Source: Brevibacillus porteri (GTDB lineage Bacteria > Bacillota > Bacilli > Brevibacillales > Brevibacillaceae). From it: a stretch of 64,000 bases of DNA. The notes beneath the pieces are model-generated. The model was not told the DNA's origin. It ran no database searches and saw only the letters and a list, made by a program, of their open reading frames with translations. The translations under genes and the position numbers were made by a program. Within the stretch, counting starts at the first letter, position 1. Every line of letters begins with the position of its first letter. This document shows, piece after piece, positions 7,810-16,408 of this stretch. The stretch covers positions 372,001 to 436,000 of the forward strand of contig NZ_PXZO01000001.1 of NCBI RefSeq assembly GCF_003013475.1. The letters run 5' to 3'.

Positions 7810-10233
7810 ATGAAGGTATCGTACCAATGGTTATCTGAATATGTCGATCTGAGTGGAACGACGCCCCAGGAGCTGGCTGAAAAGCTGACTCGCAGCGGAA
7901 TTGAAGTAGACGCAGTTGAATCGCGCAACGCAGGTGTATCCGGTGTTGTGATCGGTTATGTAAAAGAACGCAGCAAGCACCCGGATGCAGACCGTCTCAA
8001 CGTATGCGTCGTTGATGCAGGACAAGGGGAAGACCTGCAAATCGTTTGTGGAGCAGCGAACGTAGACAAGGGACAAAAAGTTCTCGTTGCCCTGATCGGT
8101 GCGAAGCTCCCAGATGGTTTGAATATCAAACGTTCCAAGCTGCGCGGTGTAGAATCCCAAGGGATGATTTGCTCGGCAAAAGAATTGGGCTTAAACGACA
8201 AGCTTCTGGCAAAAGATCAGCAAGAAGGCATTATGGTCTTGCCAGCGGATGCGGAAATCGGAATGGATGCTATTTCGTACCTCGGCTTGGATGACTATGT
8301 GCTGGAATTGGGACTGACGCCGAACCGTTCGGATTGCTTGAGCATGCTGGGGGTTGCTTACGAGGTAGCCGCTATTTTGGGCAAAGAAGTGGTATTCCCA
8401 CAAATCGAGCTGATCGAAAACGGTGGCGACAACCCGATCCAAGTCAAGATCGAAGCGACGAATGAAAGTTATCAATACCACGGTCGTCACTTCACCAACG
8501 CCAAAATCGCGACATCTCCGCAATGGATGAAAAATCGCCTGATGGCAGCGGGAATTCGTCCGATCAACAACGTGGTAGACGTGACCAACTACGTCCTGCT
8601 CGAGTACGGTCAGCCGCTACATGCTTTTGATGCGACACAGGTAGTTGATCGCTCTATTGTCGTTCGACTGGCAAACGAAGGCGAAAAGCTCGTGACATTG
8701 GACGATCAAGAGCGCACGCTGGATGAGCAAACCTTGCTGATTGCCGACCAGACCAAAGGCTTGGCGATCGCAGGTGTAATGGGCGGAGCTAACTCAGAAA
8801 TCACAGGCGAGACGAGCGAAATCATTCTCGAAGCAGCTTGGTTCACGCCAAAAACAGTACGCCGTACAGCTCGAATGCTCGGCATGCGTACAGAAGGCTG
8901 CGTACGTTGGGAAAAAGGCGTTGACCAAGCACGTGTGCAGGAAGCGGGAGAGCGCGCTGCTGCTCTGATTCAGCAATTGTCAGGGGCAACGGTATCCAAA
9001 GGAATCAGCTCTGCTGTTGTAAGCGAAGCTACGCCTGCTGTTGTTTCTGTTACGCTTGCAAAAATCAATCAGCATCTCGGAACCGACATGGCGGCTTCTG
9101 AGGTATCGCCGATTTTCGAGCGTCTGCAATTCCCATATGAAGTAGCCGGCGAAAAATGGACAGTCACGGTTCCAACAAGACGTGGCGACATTACGCTGCC
9201 AGAGGATTTGGTGGAAGAGGTTGCACGTCTGTACGGCTACGACAACATTCCGACCAGCTTGCCTTCCGGTTCGACCACACAGGGACAATTGACAAAAGAA
9301 CAGCAATTGCGCCGTATCATCCGTCATCACCTGATCGGTACTGGCATGAATGAAGCGATTTCCTATGCATTGGTTCATCCAGATCGTGTCGAGGCAGTAG
9401 CGGGTCTGCATCAGGAGAAGGTAAACCCTGTTGCGCTCATGATGCCAATGAGTGAAGACCATAGCGTTCTGCGCACGAGCTTGATTCCTAGCCTCTTGGA
9501 AACAGTCGCTTACAATAAAAACCGCCAAAACCACGATGTCGCGATTTTTGAATTGGGCCGTGTGTTCTTGACGAAAGAAGAAACACTCACGCAGCTTCCA
9601 GAAGAGCGTCTGTATGTAGCGGGTGCATTGACTGGACAACTGCTCACACAAAACTGGATGGGCGCTAAGCAGCCTGTTGATTTCTTCCAAACCAAAGGGA
9701 TTGTGGAATCACTCTTCGCTCGTTTGGGTATCCAAGCTGCTGAATACAAAGCTGTACAGGAGATCGCGGGTATGCACCCAGGACGTACTGCTGAAGTATG
9801 GGTAGGAGAAAAACGACTGGGCTATTTGGGGCAAGTTCATCCGGGTACAGAAAAAGCGTATGATCTGTCCGAAACGTACGTATTCCAGTTAAATGTAGCT
9901 ACTTTGATTGATGTAGCTGCAGAGGTAGGACATTACAATCAGTTGCCGAAGTCCCCAGCGGTAACGCGTGACTTGGCTCTCGTTGTGGATCGCAGTGTAG
10001 CTGCTGGTGCATTGGAAGCAACGATTCGTAAAGCGGCAGGCGAGCTGCTCGAGTCCGTAACCCTGTTCGATGTATACATGGGTGAGCGTATTGCCCAAGA
10101 TAAGAAGAGCATGGCATTTGCCCTTGTATTCCGTCACGCAGAACGTACCTTGCAGGACGAAGAGATTCAACAAGTGACCACTGCTGTCGTCGAAGCCTTG
10201 AAAAACAACACAGGCGCTGAACTGCGCATGTAA
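7810..10233 (+). CDS. pheT: Phenylalanine--tRNA ligase beta subunit
   Basis: 807 residues, the standard length. Domains in order: N-terminal tRNA-binding EMAP/OB domain (about 40-150, with CGAANV), B3/B4 editing domain (about 210-400) that hydrolyses Tyr-tRNA-Phe, B5 (about 410-480), the catalytic-like core (about 490-690) and the C-terminal anticodon-binding FDX-ACB domain (about 713-806, YNQLPKSPAVTRDLALVVD). ATG with AGAGGAGAGG 5' of it. Second gene of the T-box-controlled operon. Confidence 0.98.
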   Translation: MKVSYQWLSEYVDLSGTTPQELAEKLTRSGIEVDAVESRNAGVSGVVIGYVKERSKHPDADRLNVCVVDAGQGEDLQIVCGAANVDKGQKVLVALIGAKLPDGLNIKRSKLRGVESQGMICSAKELGLNDKLLAKDQQEGIMVLPADAEIGMDAISYLGLDDYVLELGLTPNRSDCLSMLGVAYEVAAILGKEVVFPQIELIENGGDNPIQVKIEATNESYQYHGRHFTNAKIATSPQWMKNRLMAAGIRPINNVVDVTNYVLLEYGQPLHAFDATQVVDRSIVVRLANEGEKLVTLDDQERTLDEQTLLIADQTKGLAIAGVMGGANSEITGETSEIILEAAWFTPKTVRRTARMLGMRTEGCVRWEKGVDQARVQEAGERAAALIQQLSGATVSKGISSAVVSEATPAVVSVTLAKINQHLGTDMAASEVSPIFERLQFPYEVAGEKWTVTVPTRRGDITLPEDLVEEVARLYGYDNIPTSLPSGSTTQGQLTKEQQLRRIIRHHLIGTGMNEAISYALVHPDRVEAVAGLHQEKVNPVALMMPMSEDHSVLRTSLIPSLLETVAYNKNRQNHDVAIFELGRVFLTKEETLTQLPEERLYVAGALTGQLLTQNWMGAKQPVDFFQTKGIVESLFARLGIQAAEYKAVQEIAGMHPGRTAEVWVGEKRLGYLGQVHPGTEKAYDLSETYVFQLNVATLIDVAAEVGHYNQLPKSPAVTRDLALVVDRSVAAGALEATIRKAAGELLESVTLFDVYMGERIAQDKKSMAFALVFRHAERTLQDEEIQQVTTAVVEALKNNTGAELRM

Positions 10234-10315
10234 GATTGCTTGACGAAATCTGACATTTTCAGTAACCTAAAAAAGGATAAAGTAGAGCAAAGGTCGCAGT
10301 AGGGAGGTACCTCTC

Positions 10316-10591
10316 GTGCAAGGTGATGGGAAAAATCGTTTGACGGTGGACATCTTTGGCCAACAATACCGGCTCAGTGGCAAGGCAAGTGTCAATCACA
10401 TACGCATGGTGGCCGGTTTCGTTGATGACAAGATGAACGAAATCGCAAACGGCAACCATCGACTGGATACTGCCAAAATTGCCGTACTTTCTGCAGTCAA
10501 TATTGCGGATGAATACTTCCGCTTGCGTCAGGAGTACGAAGAACTGCTGAAAATCATTCAGGAAGAGGCAAAGGCTAAACCGATAGATTAA
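10316..10591 (+). CDS. zapA: Cell division protein ZapA
   Basis: 91 residues, family length. Small cytosolic FtsZ-binding protein that bundles protofilaments at the division ring. Matches are the N-terminal beta-hairpin (LTVDIFGQQYRLSG) and the long C-terminal coiled-coil helix (DTAKIAVLSAVNIADEYFRL). GTG start with AGGGAGG upstream. In B. subtilis zapA (yshA) also lies between pheST and mutS2; the rnhC, cvpA (yshB) and polX genes found there are absent here. Confidence 0.93.
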   Translation: MQGDGKNRLTVDIFGQQYRLSGKASVNHIRMVAGFVDDKMNEIANGNHRLDTAKIAVLSAVNIADEYFRLRQEYEELLKIIQEEAKAKPID

Positions 10592-10593
10592 GG

Positions 10594-10620
10594 AAAAGAG
10601 GGGCGGAATGCCTCTCTTTT
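10594..10620 (+). terminator. Terminator after zapA
   Basis: Eleven-pair stem from AAAAGAGGGGC (10594-10604) with GCCTCTCTTTT (10610-10620), one G-U pair, 5-nt loop. Confidence 0.7.
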
Positions 10621-10640
10621 CACGTTGTGGGTAAAAGGAG

Positions 10641-10673
10641 AAGAGCCACCCCGTCTTTGATGGGATGGCTCTT
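10641..10673 (-). terminator. Terminator after the holin-like gene
   Basis: AAGAGCCA (10641-10648) pairs with TGGCTCTT (10666-10673), with an inner CCC/GGG pairing. On the minus strand it is followed by CTCCTTTT. It lies just after the stop of the minus-strand gene at 10687. Confidence 0.6.
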
Positions 10674-10686
10674 TGTCGCATTTTTC

Positions 10687-11061
10687 CTATGTCTCCTGCT
10701 TGTTCCCGGCATCTCCATTGCGCATATCCATATGGGTTTTGATCGGGATAAACAAGTCGATGATCCCGATCACCAAGGAAGCGAGAAGCGCCCCAAGAAT
10801 CGTGACGCGGAAGCCAGAGACGATGAACTGAGTGAGATAAATCACGACGGCACTGACCAAGAAGCCGATAATACCACGATTGTACGGCGAAATTCGATCT
10901 CCGAAAATGGCTTCTACGGCCCAGCCAATCAGTGCGATGACAACGGCCGCGAACAGAGCTGTCCAAAAACTGCTAACCGAAAAGCCGGGGACCAGAAAGC
11001 CGACAAACATCAGGACTACGGCAGCGACGATAAAGCGGACGATATGGCGCATGATCGTCAA
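10687..11061 (-). CDS. Phage holin family (PF04020-type, YvlD-like) membrane protein
   Basis: 124 residues with four predicted membrane helices (VRFIVAAVVLMFVGFLVPGF; SFWTALFAAVVIALIGWAVE; GIIGFLVSAVVIYLTQFIVS; LGALLASLVIGIIDLFIP) and the SPYNRGIIGFLVSA loop, as in the small DUF/holin_4_2 proteins related to B. subtilis YvlD. No phage genes are nearby, so a lytic role is unlikely; function unknown. TTG at 11059-11061 is preferred because AAAGGAGG lies 7 nt upstream; ATG at 11052 is the alternative. Confidence 0.8.
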   Translation of the reverse strand: MTIMRHIVRFIVAAVVLMFVGFLVPGFSVSSFWTALFAAVVIALIGWAVEAIFGDRISPYNRGIIGFLVSAVVIYLTQFIVSGFRVTILGALLASLVIGIIDLFIPIKTHMDMRNGDAGNKQET

Positions 11062-11305
11062 GTGTACTCCTCCTTTAGGGTTGTTTCACCTTTCATTCTC
11101 TCACGCAAAGAGTAGAACTATGCCAAACGAAAACGTGTAAAATTATCCTTCGCCGGTGGTGCTTTGTCCGCTGCTATCCGTAGCCCAAGTTTTCTAAGCT
11201 CCGCTGCCATGTTATAATGGGGAGATCGTAATGATTGCCGGTATAGACCGTCGCTCCCGCCCGCACGGTACAACGGTCGCCGCTGGATAAAGAAGGAGGA
11301 GCACA

Positions 11306-13663
11306 GTGGAACAACGGGTTTTAAGGACGTTAGAATACGATAAAATAGTCGCCCTGTTGATTGACAAGGCATCTTGCACATATGGAAAAGAAAAAGCATC
11401 AGAGCTGATTCCTTTTTTACGCTTGGATGAAGTCATAACCGCTCAGCAAGGGACAGAACAAGCAGCAACCGTGTTACGCCTAAAAGGCAGCGTGCCTCTC
11501 GGTGGCATTCGCGATATCCGCGGTCCCGTACAGCGCGCCAGATTGAACGCCATGCTCGCCCCGATGGAATTGCTGGATATCGCCAGCACCGTTATGGCCG
11601 GACGCAGGCTCAAAACGTTTTTACTCGATATGTGTGAGGATCACGAGCTGCCATTATTGCAACAGCAGGCAGAGCGGATTGAGGGCCTGCGCGAGTTGGA
11701 AACCGAAATTCGCCGCTGTGTTGATGAAAATGGCGATATTTTGGATAGCGCGAGTCTTGAATTGCGTCAGGTACGTCAAGAGATCAGACAACTCGAGTCG
11801 CGCATTCGCGAAAAGCTCGATCAAATGACACGCTCGTCTACTTACCAAAAAATGCTGATGGAAAACATCGTTACGATTCGTGGCGATCGTTTCGTCATTC
11901 CGGTGAAGCAGGAGTATCGTTCTGTATTTGGCGGAATTGTTCACGATCAGTCGGCATCTGGGGCGACGCTCTTTATCGAGCCGGAAGTGATCGTCGAGAT
12001 GAACAACAAGCTTCGCGAGCTTCGCCTGCGCGAGGAACGTGAAGTGGAGCGCATTCTGTATGTGTTGACGGAGCAGGTGTCCTTTGCGGTAGAAGCTTTG
12101 ATCGAGAACACAGAAGCGCTGACAGAGCTCGATTTCATGTTTGCCAAGGCTCAGCTTGCCTGGAGCATGAAGGCGATCTGTCCACGCATCAATGATCGCG
12201 GATACGTAAACATGCGAAAAGCGCGTCATCCACTCATTCCACGAGAAGTTGTCGTTCCTGTAGATGTGGAGCTAGGTGGAGAGTATCAGGCGATTGTTGT
12301 GACAGGCCCGAATACAGGCGGAAAAACCGTTTCCCTCAAAACAATCGGACTGCTGTCCTTGATGACCATGGCAGGCTTGCATATTCCGGCAGAGGAAGAG
12401 AGCGAGATGACCGTATTCTCCTCCGTTTTTGCCGATATCGGGGATGAGCAATCCATCGAGCAGAGCCTGTCTACATTCTCAAGCCATATGACCAATATTA
12501 TTCAAATCTTGGCGAAAATGGATGACAAGAGCTTGGTACTGTTTGACGAACTAGGGGCAGGAACAGACCCGACAGAGGGTGCTGCTCTGGCCATGTCCAT
12601 TATCGACCATGTGATTGATTCCGGTGCGAGATTGGTCGCAACGACACACTACAGTGAATTGAAGGCGTATGCCTACGATAGACCCGAGGTCATCAACGCC
12701 AGCGTAGAATTTGACGTACAGACGCTACGTCCTACTTATCGCTTGCTCATCGGGGTGCCTGGTCGATCTAACGCGTTTGCCATCGCAAGACGTCTGGGAT
12801 TGCCGGAACACATCATTGATGTAGCGCGCGGCTCGATCAGTGAGGAAGACAATCAGGTCGAGAGCATGATCGCTTCGTTGGAGCGTAATCGCAAGTCGGC
12901 GGAAGCAGACAGGTTGGCGGCAAAAGCGGCACGCGAGGAATCGGAAGAGCTGCGTAGACAGCTGGAAGAAGAGCGCGCCCAATTTGCTGAAGAGAAAAAC
13001 AAGCGAATGGAGCGAGCAGAAGACGAAGCGCGAATTGCGGTCCAACTCGCAAAAGAAGAAGCGGAAACAATCATTCGCGAGCTGCGCGAGATGATGGCAG
13101 AAGGCATGGAAATCAAGGAGCATCGTCTCATCAATGCGAAGAAGCGCTTGGGCAATGCCGTCCTTGAGTTGGAGAAGGAAAAGGTGAAGAAGCCTGCGAA
13201 AGCCGTTCGTGCCACACAGATCAAGGTGGGCGACGAGGTAATGGTGACGAGCTTCGGACAAAAAGGAACCGTGCTGGAAAAAGTAAACAATGAAGAATTC
13301 CTCGTGCAGATCGGGATCATGAAAATGAAGGTGAAGCGCGATGATATGCATGTACAAAACTCCATCCAGCAAAAACCGCAAGCGGCTCCGTACACCTCTG
13401 TGAAGCGTCGCAGTGACAATATCAAGATGGATCTTGACCTGCGCGGCTACAACGTTGAGGACAGCATTCGGGAAATCGATCAGTTCTTAGATGATGCGCT
13501 GTTGGCAGGCTTGCACTCGGTCTCCATTATTCACGGACACGGGACAGGGGTACTGCGCAAAGGCGTGCACGAGTATTTGAGAAGTCATCGTAATGTAAAA
13601 TCCTTCCGCTTAGGTGGTCAAGGAGAAGGCGGCGTAGGTGCTACCATTGCCGAATTGAAATAA
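11306..13663 (+). CDS. mutS2: Endonuclease MutS2
   Basis: 785 residues, normal for MutS2. Lever and clamp helices (about 30-300), MutS-type ATPase with Walker A GPNTGGKT (about 333-340) and DELGAGTDPTEGAAL (Walker B), a long coiled coil (about 515-630), a small beta-barrel (KVGDEVMVTSFGQKGTVLEK) and a C-terminal Smr nuclease domain (about 712-785; DLDLRGYNVE, HGHGTGVLRKGV). It lacks the mismatch-recognition domain of MutS1. In B. subtilis the homologue acts in recombination and on collided ribosomes. GTG start with AGAAGGAGG 6 nt upstream; a possible -10 (TATAAT) is at 11213-11218. The 244-nt gap before it holds nothing else I can identify. Confidence 0.97.
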   Translation: MEQRVLRTLEYDKIVALLIDKASCTYGKEKASELIPFLRLDEVITAQQGTEQAATVLRLKGSVPLGGIRDIRGPVQRARLNAMLAPMELLDIASTVMAGRRLKTFLLDMCEDHELPLLQQQAERIEGLRELETEIRRCVDENGDILDSASLELRQVRQEIRQLESRIREKLDQMTRSSTYQKMLMENIVTIRGDRFVIPVKQEYRSVFGGIVHDQSASGATLFIEPEVIVEMNNKLRELRLREEREVERILYVLTEQVSFAVEALIENTEALTELDFMFAKAQLAWSMKAICPRINDRGYVNMRKARHPLIPREVVVPVDVELGGEYQAIVVTGPNTGGKTVSLKTIGLLSLMTMAGLHIPAEEESEMTVFSSVFADIGDEQSIEQSLSTFSSHMTNIIQILAKMDDKSLVLFDELGAGTDPTEGAALAMSIIDHVIDSGARLVATTHYSELKAYAYDRPEVINASVEFDVQTLRPTYRLLIGVPGRSNAFAIARRLGLPEHIIDVARGSISEEDNQVESMIASLERNRKSAEADRLAAKAAREESEELRRQLEEERAQFAEEKNKRMERAEDEARIAVQLAKEEAETIIRELREMMAEGMEIKEHRLINAKKRLGNAVLELEKEKVKKPAKAVRATQIKVGDEVMVTSFGQKGTVLEKVNNEEFLVQIGIMKMKVKRDDMHVQNSIQQKPQAAPYTSVKRRSDNIKMDLDLRGYNVEDSIREIDQFLDDALLAGLHSVSIIHGHGTGVLRKGVHEYLRSHRNVKSFRLGGQGEGGVGATIAELK

Positions 13664-13680
13664 GAGGTCGGGAGGGACAT

Positions 13681-14091
13681 ATGGAAAGCCTTCTACACAA
13701 TCCATATTTTGCAACTGCAGCTTATTTTACTGTGTCTGGACTGGCGATGGTGTTATTCTTAGCCATTTTTGAACTGGTAACGCGATATCGTGTTTGGGAA
13801 GAATTGAAGCGCGGGAACATGGCAGTAGCAATGGCAACAGGCGGGAAAATTTTTGGGATCGCGAACATTTTCCGTTATTCCATTCAGGCGCATTTTTCTT
13901 TGGGAGAAGCGTTGATTTGGGCGACATTCGGATTTTTCCTGTTGTTGTCTGCGTACTTCATTTTTGAATTCATGACCCCTACCTTTAATGTCGATCAGGA
14001 AATTGCAAAAGATAACAGGGCTATTGGTTTTATTGCGATGGTCCTGTCCATCGGATTTTCGTATATCATAGGGGCATCCTTGCCTCGTTAG
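13681..14091 (+). CDS. DUF350 membrane protein, YshE-like
   Basis: 136 residues with four membrane helices in the DUF350 pattern (YFTVSGLAMVLFLAIFELVT; EELKRGNMAVAMATGGKIFG; EALIWATFGFFLLLSAYFIF; AIGFIAMVLSIGFSYIIGA). Function unknown. B. subtilis yshE holds the same place after mutS2, so this is a conserved neighbour. ATG 17 nt after the mutS2 stop with GGTCGGGAGG upstream; probably co-transcribed with mutS2. Confidence 0.82.
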   Translation: MESLLHNPYFATAAYFTVSGLAMVLFLAIFELVTRYRVWEELKRGNMAVAMATGGKIFGIANIFRYSIQAHFSLGEALIWATFGFFLLLSAYFIFEFMTPTFNVDQEIAKDNRAIGFIAMVLSIGFSYIIGASLPR

Positions 14092-14096
14092 ACGGG

Positions 14097-14125
14097 TTGA
14101 ACGATATTTCAAACGAGAGTATAAT
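14097..14125 (+). promoter_or_regulatory. SigA promoter of the nucleotide-sugar dehydrogenase unit
   Basis: TTGAAC (14097-14102), 17 nt, TATAAT (14120-14125). It starts the transcript that carries a small membrane peptide gene and the dehydrogenase. Confidence 0.8.
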
Positions 14126-14220
14126 TTGATTTGGCGAAAGAGTACCAAACTATTCAGCCCAATCAAAGTCCTTTTTACGAAAAAGAGGACAAGCCAAGAT
14201 TGTATGGGGGAGGAACAGCC

Positions 14221-14295
14221 TTGGAAACGTTGTACAAGGTCCTCATCGGATTGTGTGTGCTTTTTATCGCTGCAGGTGTTTACTACCTGTCCTAA
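14221..14295 (+). CDS. Possible 24-residue single-helix membrane peptide
   Basis: TTG start with GGGGGAGG 7 nt upstream; 24 codons encoding a charged N-terminus (ETLYK) and one hydrophobic helix (VLIGLCVLFIAAGVYYL), stop TAA at 14293-14295. It lies between a strong promoter and the dehydrogenase gene. Ribosome binding site and composition fit a small membrane protein. No homologue is recognised, and translation is inferred. Confidence 0.45.
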   Translation: METLYKVLIGLCVLFIAAGVYYLS

Positions 14296-14375
14296 AAATA
14301 TGCGCAAGTTGGCCGCCTGACTTCTTCTACAGTCATACGGACCTTACTTGGAGAATGTGAAAGAGGAGATACGCA

Positions 14376-15674
14376 ATGACTCAACCTGTACGCGTAGCTG
14401 TTGTGGGATTGGGGTTTGTAGGCTTGCCGTTGGCGCTTACCTATGCCATGAAAGGAGCAAACGTCATCGGTATTGACGCCTTACCGCATGTCGTCGATGA
14501 GATCAATGCGGCACATTCCCATCACCTGGAGTCCTATCAGGGAAAAACGTTGCCAGAGATCCTTAAAGAGCAGATTGAAGCAAAACGTTTCCGTGCAACG
14601 ACCTCCTACGAGGAAGCTGCTGCGGAAGTCCATAACTATATTGTAACAGTCGGATTGCCTGTTCATAACGGTGATCCTGATCTCGGACCGCTGAAAAGCT
14701 GTGCACAATCGCTCGGTCGCGTACTGAAAAAAGGCGATACCATCATGATCCGCAGCACCGTCGTACCAGGAACGACAGAAGACGTGATTCTGCCGATTTT
14801 GGAGGAAACAAGTGGTCTTGTTGCTGGTGTTGATTTCTTCCTGACATACTGCTCGGAGCGAATTGCAGAGGGTCGTGCTTTTGAAGAGTTCATCCATATG
14901 CCGCTCGTTCTGGGTGGCATCAATGAACAAAGCGCTGAAAAAGGAAAAGAGTTGCTGTCCTTCATCAGCGAGACGGACATCACGATCTCGGATATCCGCG
15001 TAGTCGAGACAGCAAAAGTCATCGAGAACATCCAGCGTGATGTGAACATTGCGATGGTACAGGAATTTGCTCGTTTCTCTGAGGCATTCGGCATCGATAC
15101 GTTCGAGCTGATCAAGGTTGCCAATACACACACGCGTGTAAACATGTTATCGCCAGGACCGGGTGTAGGTGGCTTCTGCTTGCCGAATGCGCTGTACTAC
15201 TTGCAGCCTAAGGCACGTGAATTGGAAGTAAACCTCCCGATTCTGCAACTGGCCCGCAACACGAATGATGCAGTACCTGAAGTGTTGATCAGCATGCTTG
15301 AGCAAGCCCTGAAGAATAACGGCAAGACATTGGCAGGAAGCCGCGTAGCTGTATTGGGGATGGCGATGAAAGACTTTTCCAATGACGACCGCGTAAGTCC
15401 TGTCCACGACCTGATCAAGCAGCTCATAGTAAAAGGAGTAGACGTTCGTTCCTACGATCCAGCTGTTCCTACTGTGTATGATCACAAGGTTGACAGTTTT
15501 GAGAAAGCAGTGAATGGAGCAGATGCGTTGTTCCTGACTGCTGTGCAAAAGGAATTTGCTGAGGCGGATTGGGCCAATGTGGCTGAAAAGATGGCTGACG
15601 CGCCGATCCTCTTCGATACGAAGAACCGCATCCCGCGTGACCTTGTCAGCAAGGCGACTGTGGTGCGCATTTAA
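14376..15674 (+). CDS. UDP-sugar dehydrogenase (UDP-glucose/UDP-ManNAc type)
   Basis: 432 residues. Oxidises a UDP-sugar C6 alcohol to the uronic acid with two NAD, giving a precursor for acidic cell-surface polysaccharide. Rossmann motif GLGFVGLPLA (residues 11-20); central helical domain; nucleotide-binding motif near 212-225 (ETAKVIENIQRDVNIAM); catalytic Cys268 in GPGVGGFCLPN; C-terminal UDP-binding domain. Overall it resembles the WecC/VipA (UDP-N-acetyl-mannosamine dehydrogenase) branch, but the residue before the catalytic Cys is Phe instead of His, and the residues after it (LPN) differ from the usual IPVDP. The true substrate is uncertain. It is the first gene of the polysaccharide block, followed by a strong terminator. 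Confidence 0.88.
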   Translation: MTQPVRVAVVGLGFVGLPLALTYAMKGANVIGIDALPHVVDEINAAHSHHLESYQGKTLPEILKEQIEAKRFRATTSYEEAAAEVHNYIVTVGLPVHNGDPDLGPLKSCAQSLGRVLKKGDTIMIRSTVVPGTTEDVILPILEETSGLVAGVDFFLTYCSERIAEGRAFEEFIHMPLVLGGINEQSAEKGKELLSFISETDITISDIRVVETAKVIENIQRDVNIAMVQEFARFSEAFGIDTFELIKVANTHTRVNMLSPGPGVGGFCLPNALYYLQPKARELEVNLPILQLARNTNDAVPEVLISMLEQALKNNGKTLAGSRVAVLGMAMKDFSNDDRVSPVHDLIKQLIVKGVDVRSYDPAVPTVYDHKVDSFEKAVNGADALFLTAVQKEFAEADWANVAEKMADAPILFDTKNRIPRDLVSKATVVRI

Positions 15675-15705
15675 TTCTTGAACAAGTACCATTGATTCAT
15701 ATGAG

Positions 15706-15752
15706 AAAACCTCTCTAAACGCACGTAGAAGCGTTTGGAGAGGTTTTTTTTC
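15706..15752 (+). terminator. Terminator after the dehydrogenase gene
   Basis: 17-bp stem (15706-15722 with 15731-15747, one G-U pair), 8-nt loop, then a T-run. Confidence 0.9.
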
Positions 15753-15820
15753 ATAAAGTAGTGAACCATATTGAACGAGAGAGCCAATACAAGGTGTATA
15801 CAATTTCAGGGGGCCCTCCG

Positions 15821-16408
15821 ATGAATGATCAAATGTTAGAACTGTGGCTGGACCGTTTGCTTGATGGAGATCAAGAAGCTTTTGAGGTGGTCTACAGCAT
15901 GACACGGACAAAAGTTTACGGGACCGTATCAGCCATGGTCACGAATAAAGAAGATGTTCACGATATTGTGAGCGAAGTTTACTATCAGCTATGGAGATCA
16001 CTGCCTGGCTATGATCGCAAGCGTCCGTTTCTTTTCTGGGTGAATGGGATTGTCGTTAGACAGGTGAAGAACTGGCGTAGACAGATTTGGAGAAGATTCC
16101 GTCTGTTAGAACGAAAACAGAACTTGGAAGAAAAGCAACATGTCGAAACGCCAGATGAGCCAATGCTTGCGATGGAGTCTGCCACAGAGATGCAGCAAGC
16201 AATCCAAAAGCTGCCTTTCAAGCTGCGGATCGTGGTTATTTATCGGTATTACTACGATTACACATACGATCAGATTGCCGAACTGCTGCAAATACCAGTG
16301 GGGACAGCAAAATCGAGAAATCATCTGGCATTAAAGCGAATCCGAGAGTCGTTTGACGTCGAGTGGAATGAGGAGGAGCTCCAAACATGTCTATCGAGAA
16401 AATCATAA
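15821..16408 (+). CDS. ECF-type RNA polymerase sigma factor
   Basis: 195 residues. Sigma-70 region 2 (about 10-80, DVHDIVSEVYYQLWRSL) and region 4 (about 125-180, LPFKLRIVVIYRYYYDYTYD, QIAELLQIPVGTAKSRNHLA, the helix-turn-helix). No regions 1 or 3, so group 4. ATG at 15821 follows CAGGGGG; an in-frame ATG at 15761 upstream lacks a Shine-Dalgarno. It overlaps the next gene, a membrane protein of anti-sigma type, by 22 nt, the usual sigma/anti-sigma layout. Target promoters cannot be read from the window; cell envelope stress is a guess. Confidence 0.88.
   Translation: MNDQMLELWLDRLLDGDQEAFEVVYSMTRTKVYGTVSAMVTNKEDVHDIVSEVYYQLWRSLPGYDRKRPFLFWVNGIVVRQVKNWRRQIWRRFRLLERKQNLEEKQHVETPDEPMLAMESATEMQQAIQKLPFKLRIVVIYRYYYDYTYDQIAELLQIPVGTAKSRNHLALKRIRESFDVEWNEEELQTCLSRKS

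Noticed and set aside
6727-7827. A 366-codon minus-strand frame over pheS
   Set aside because: Shadow of pheS, which is certain.
10687-11061. Prophage remnant, because of the holin-like protein
   Set aside because: No other phage genes, and this family (YvlD-like) is common in chromosomes.
15771-15804. An ECF-type autoregulated promoter before the sigma gene
   Set aside because: TTGAAC and TATACA are 20 nt apart and no AAC/CGTC-type ECF pair is visible.
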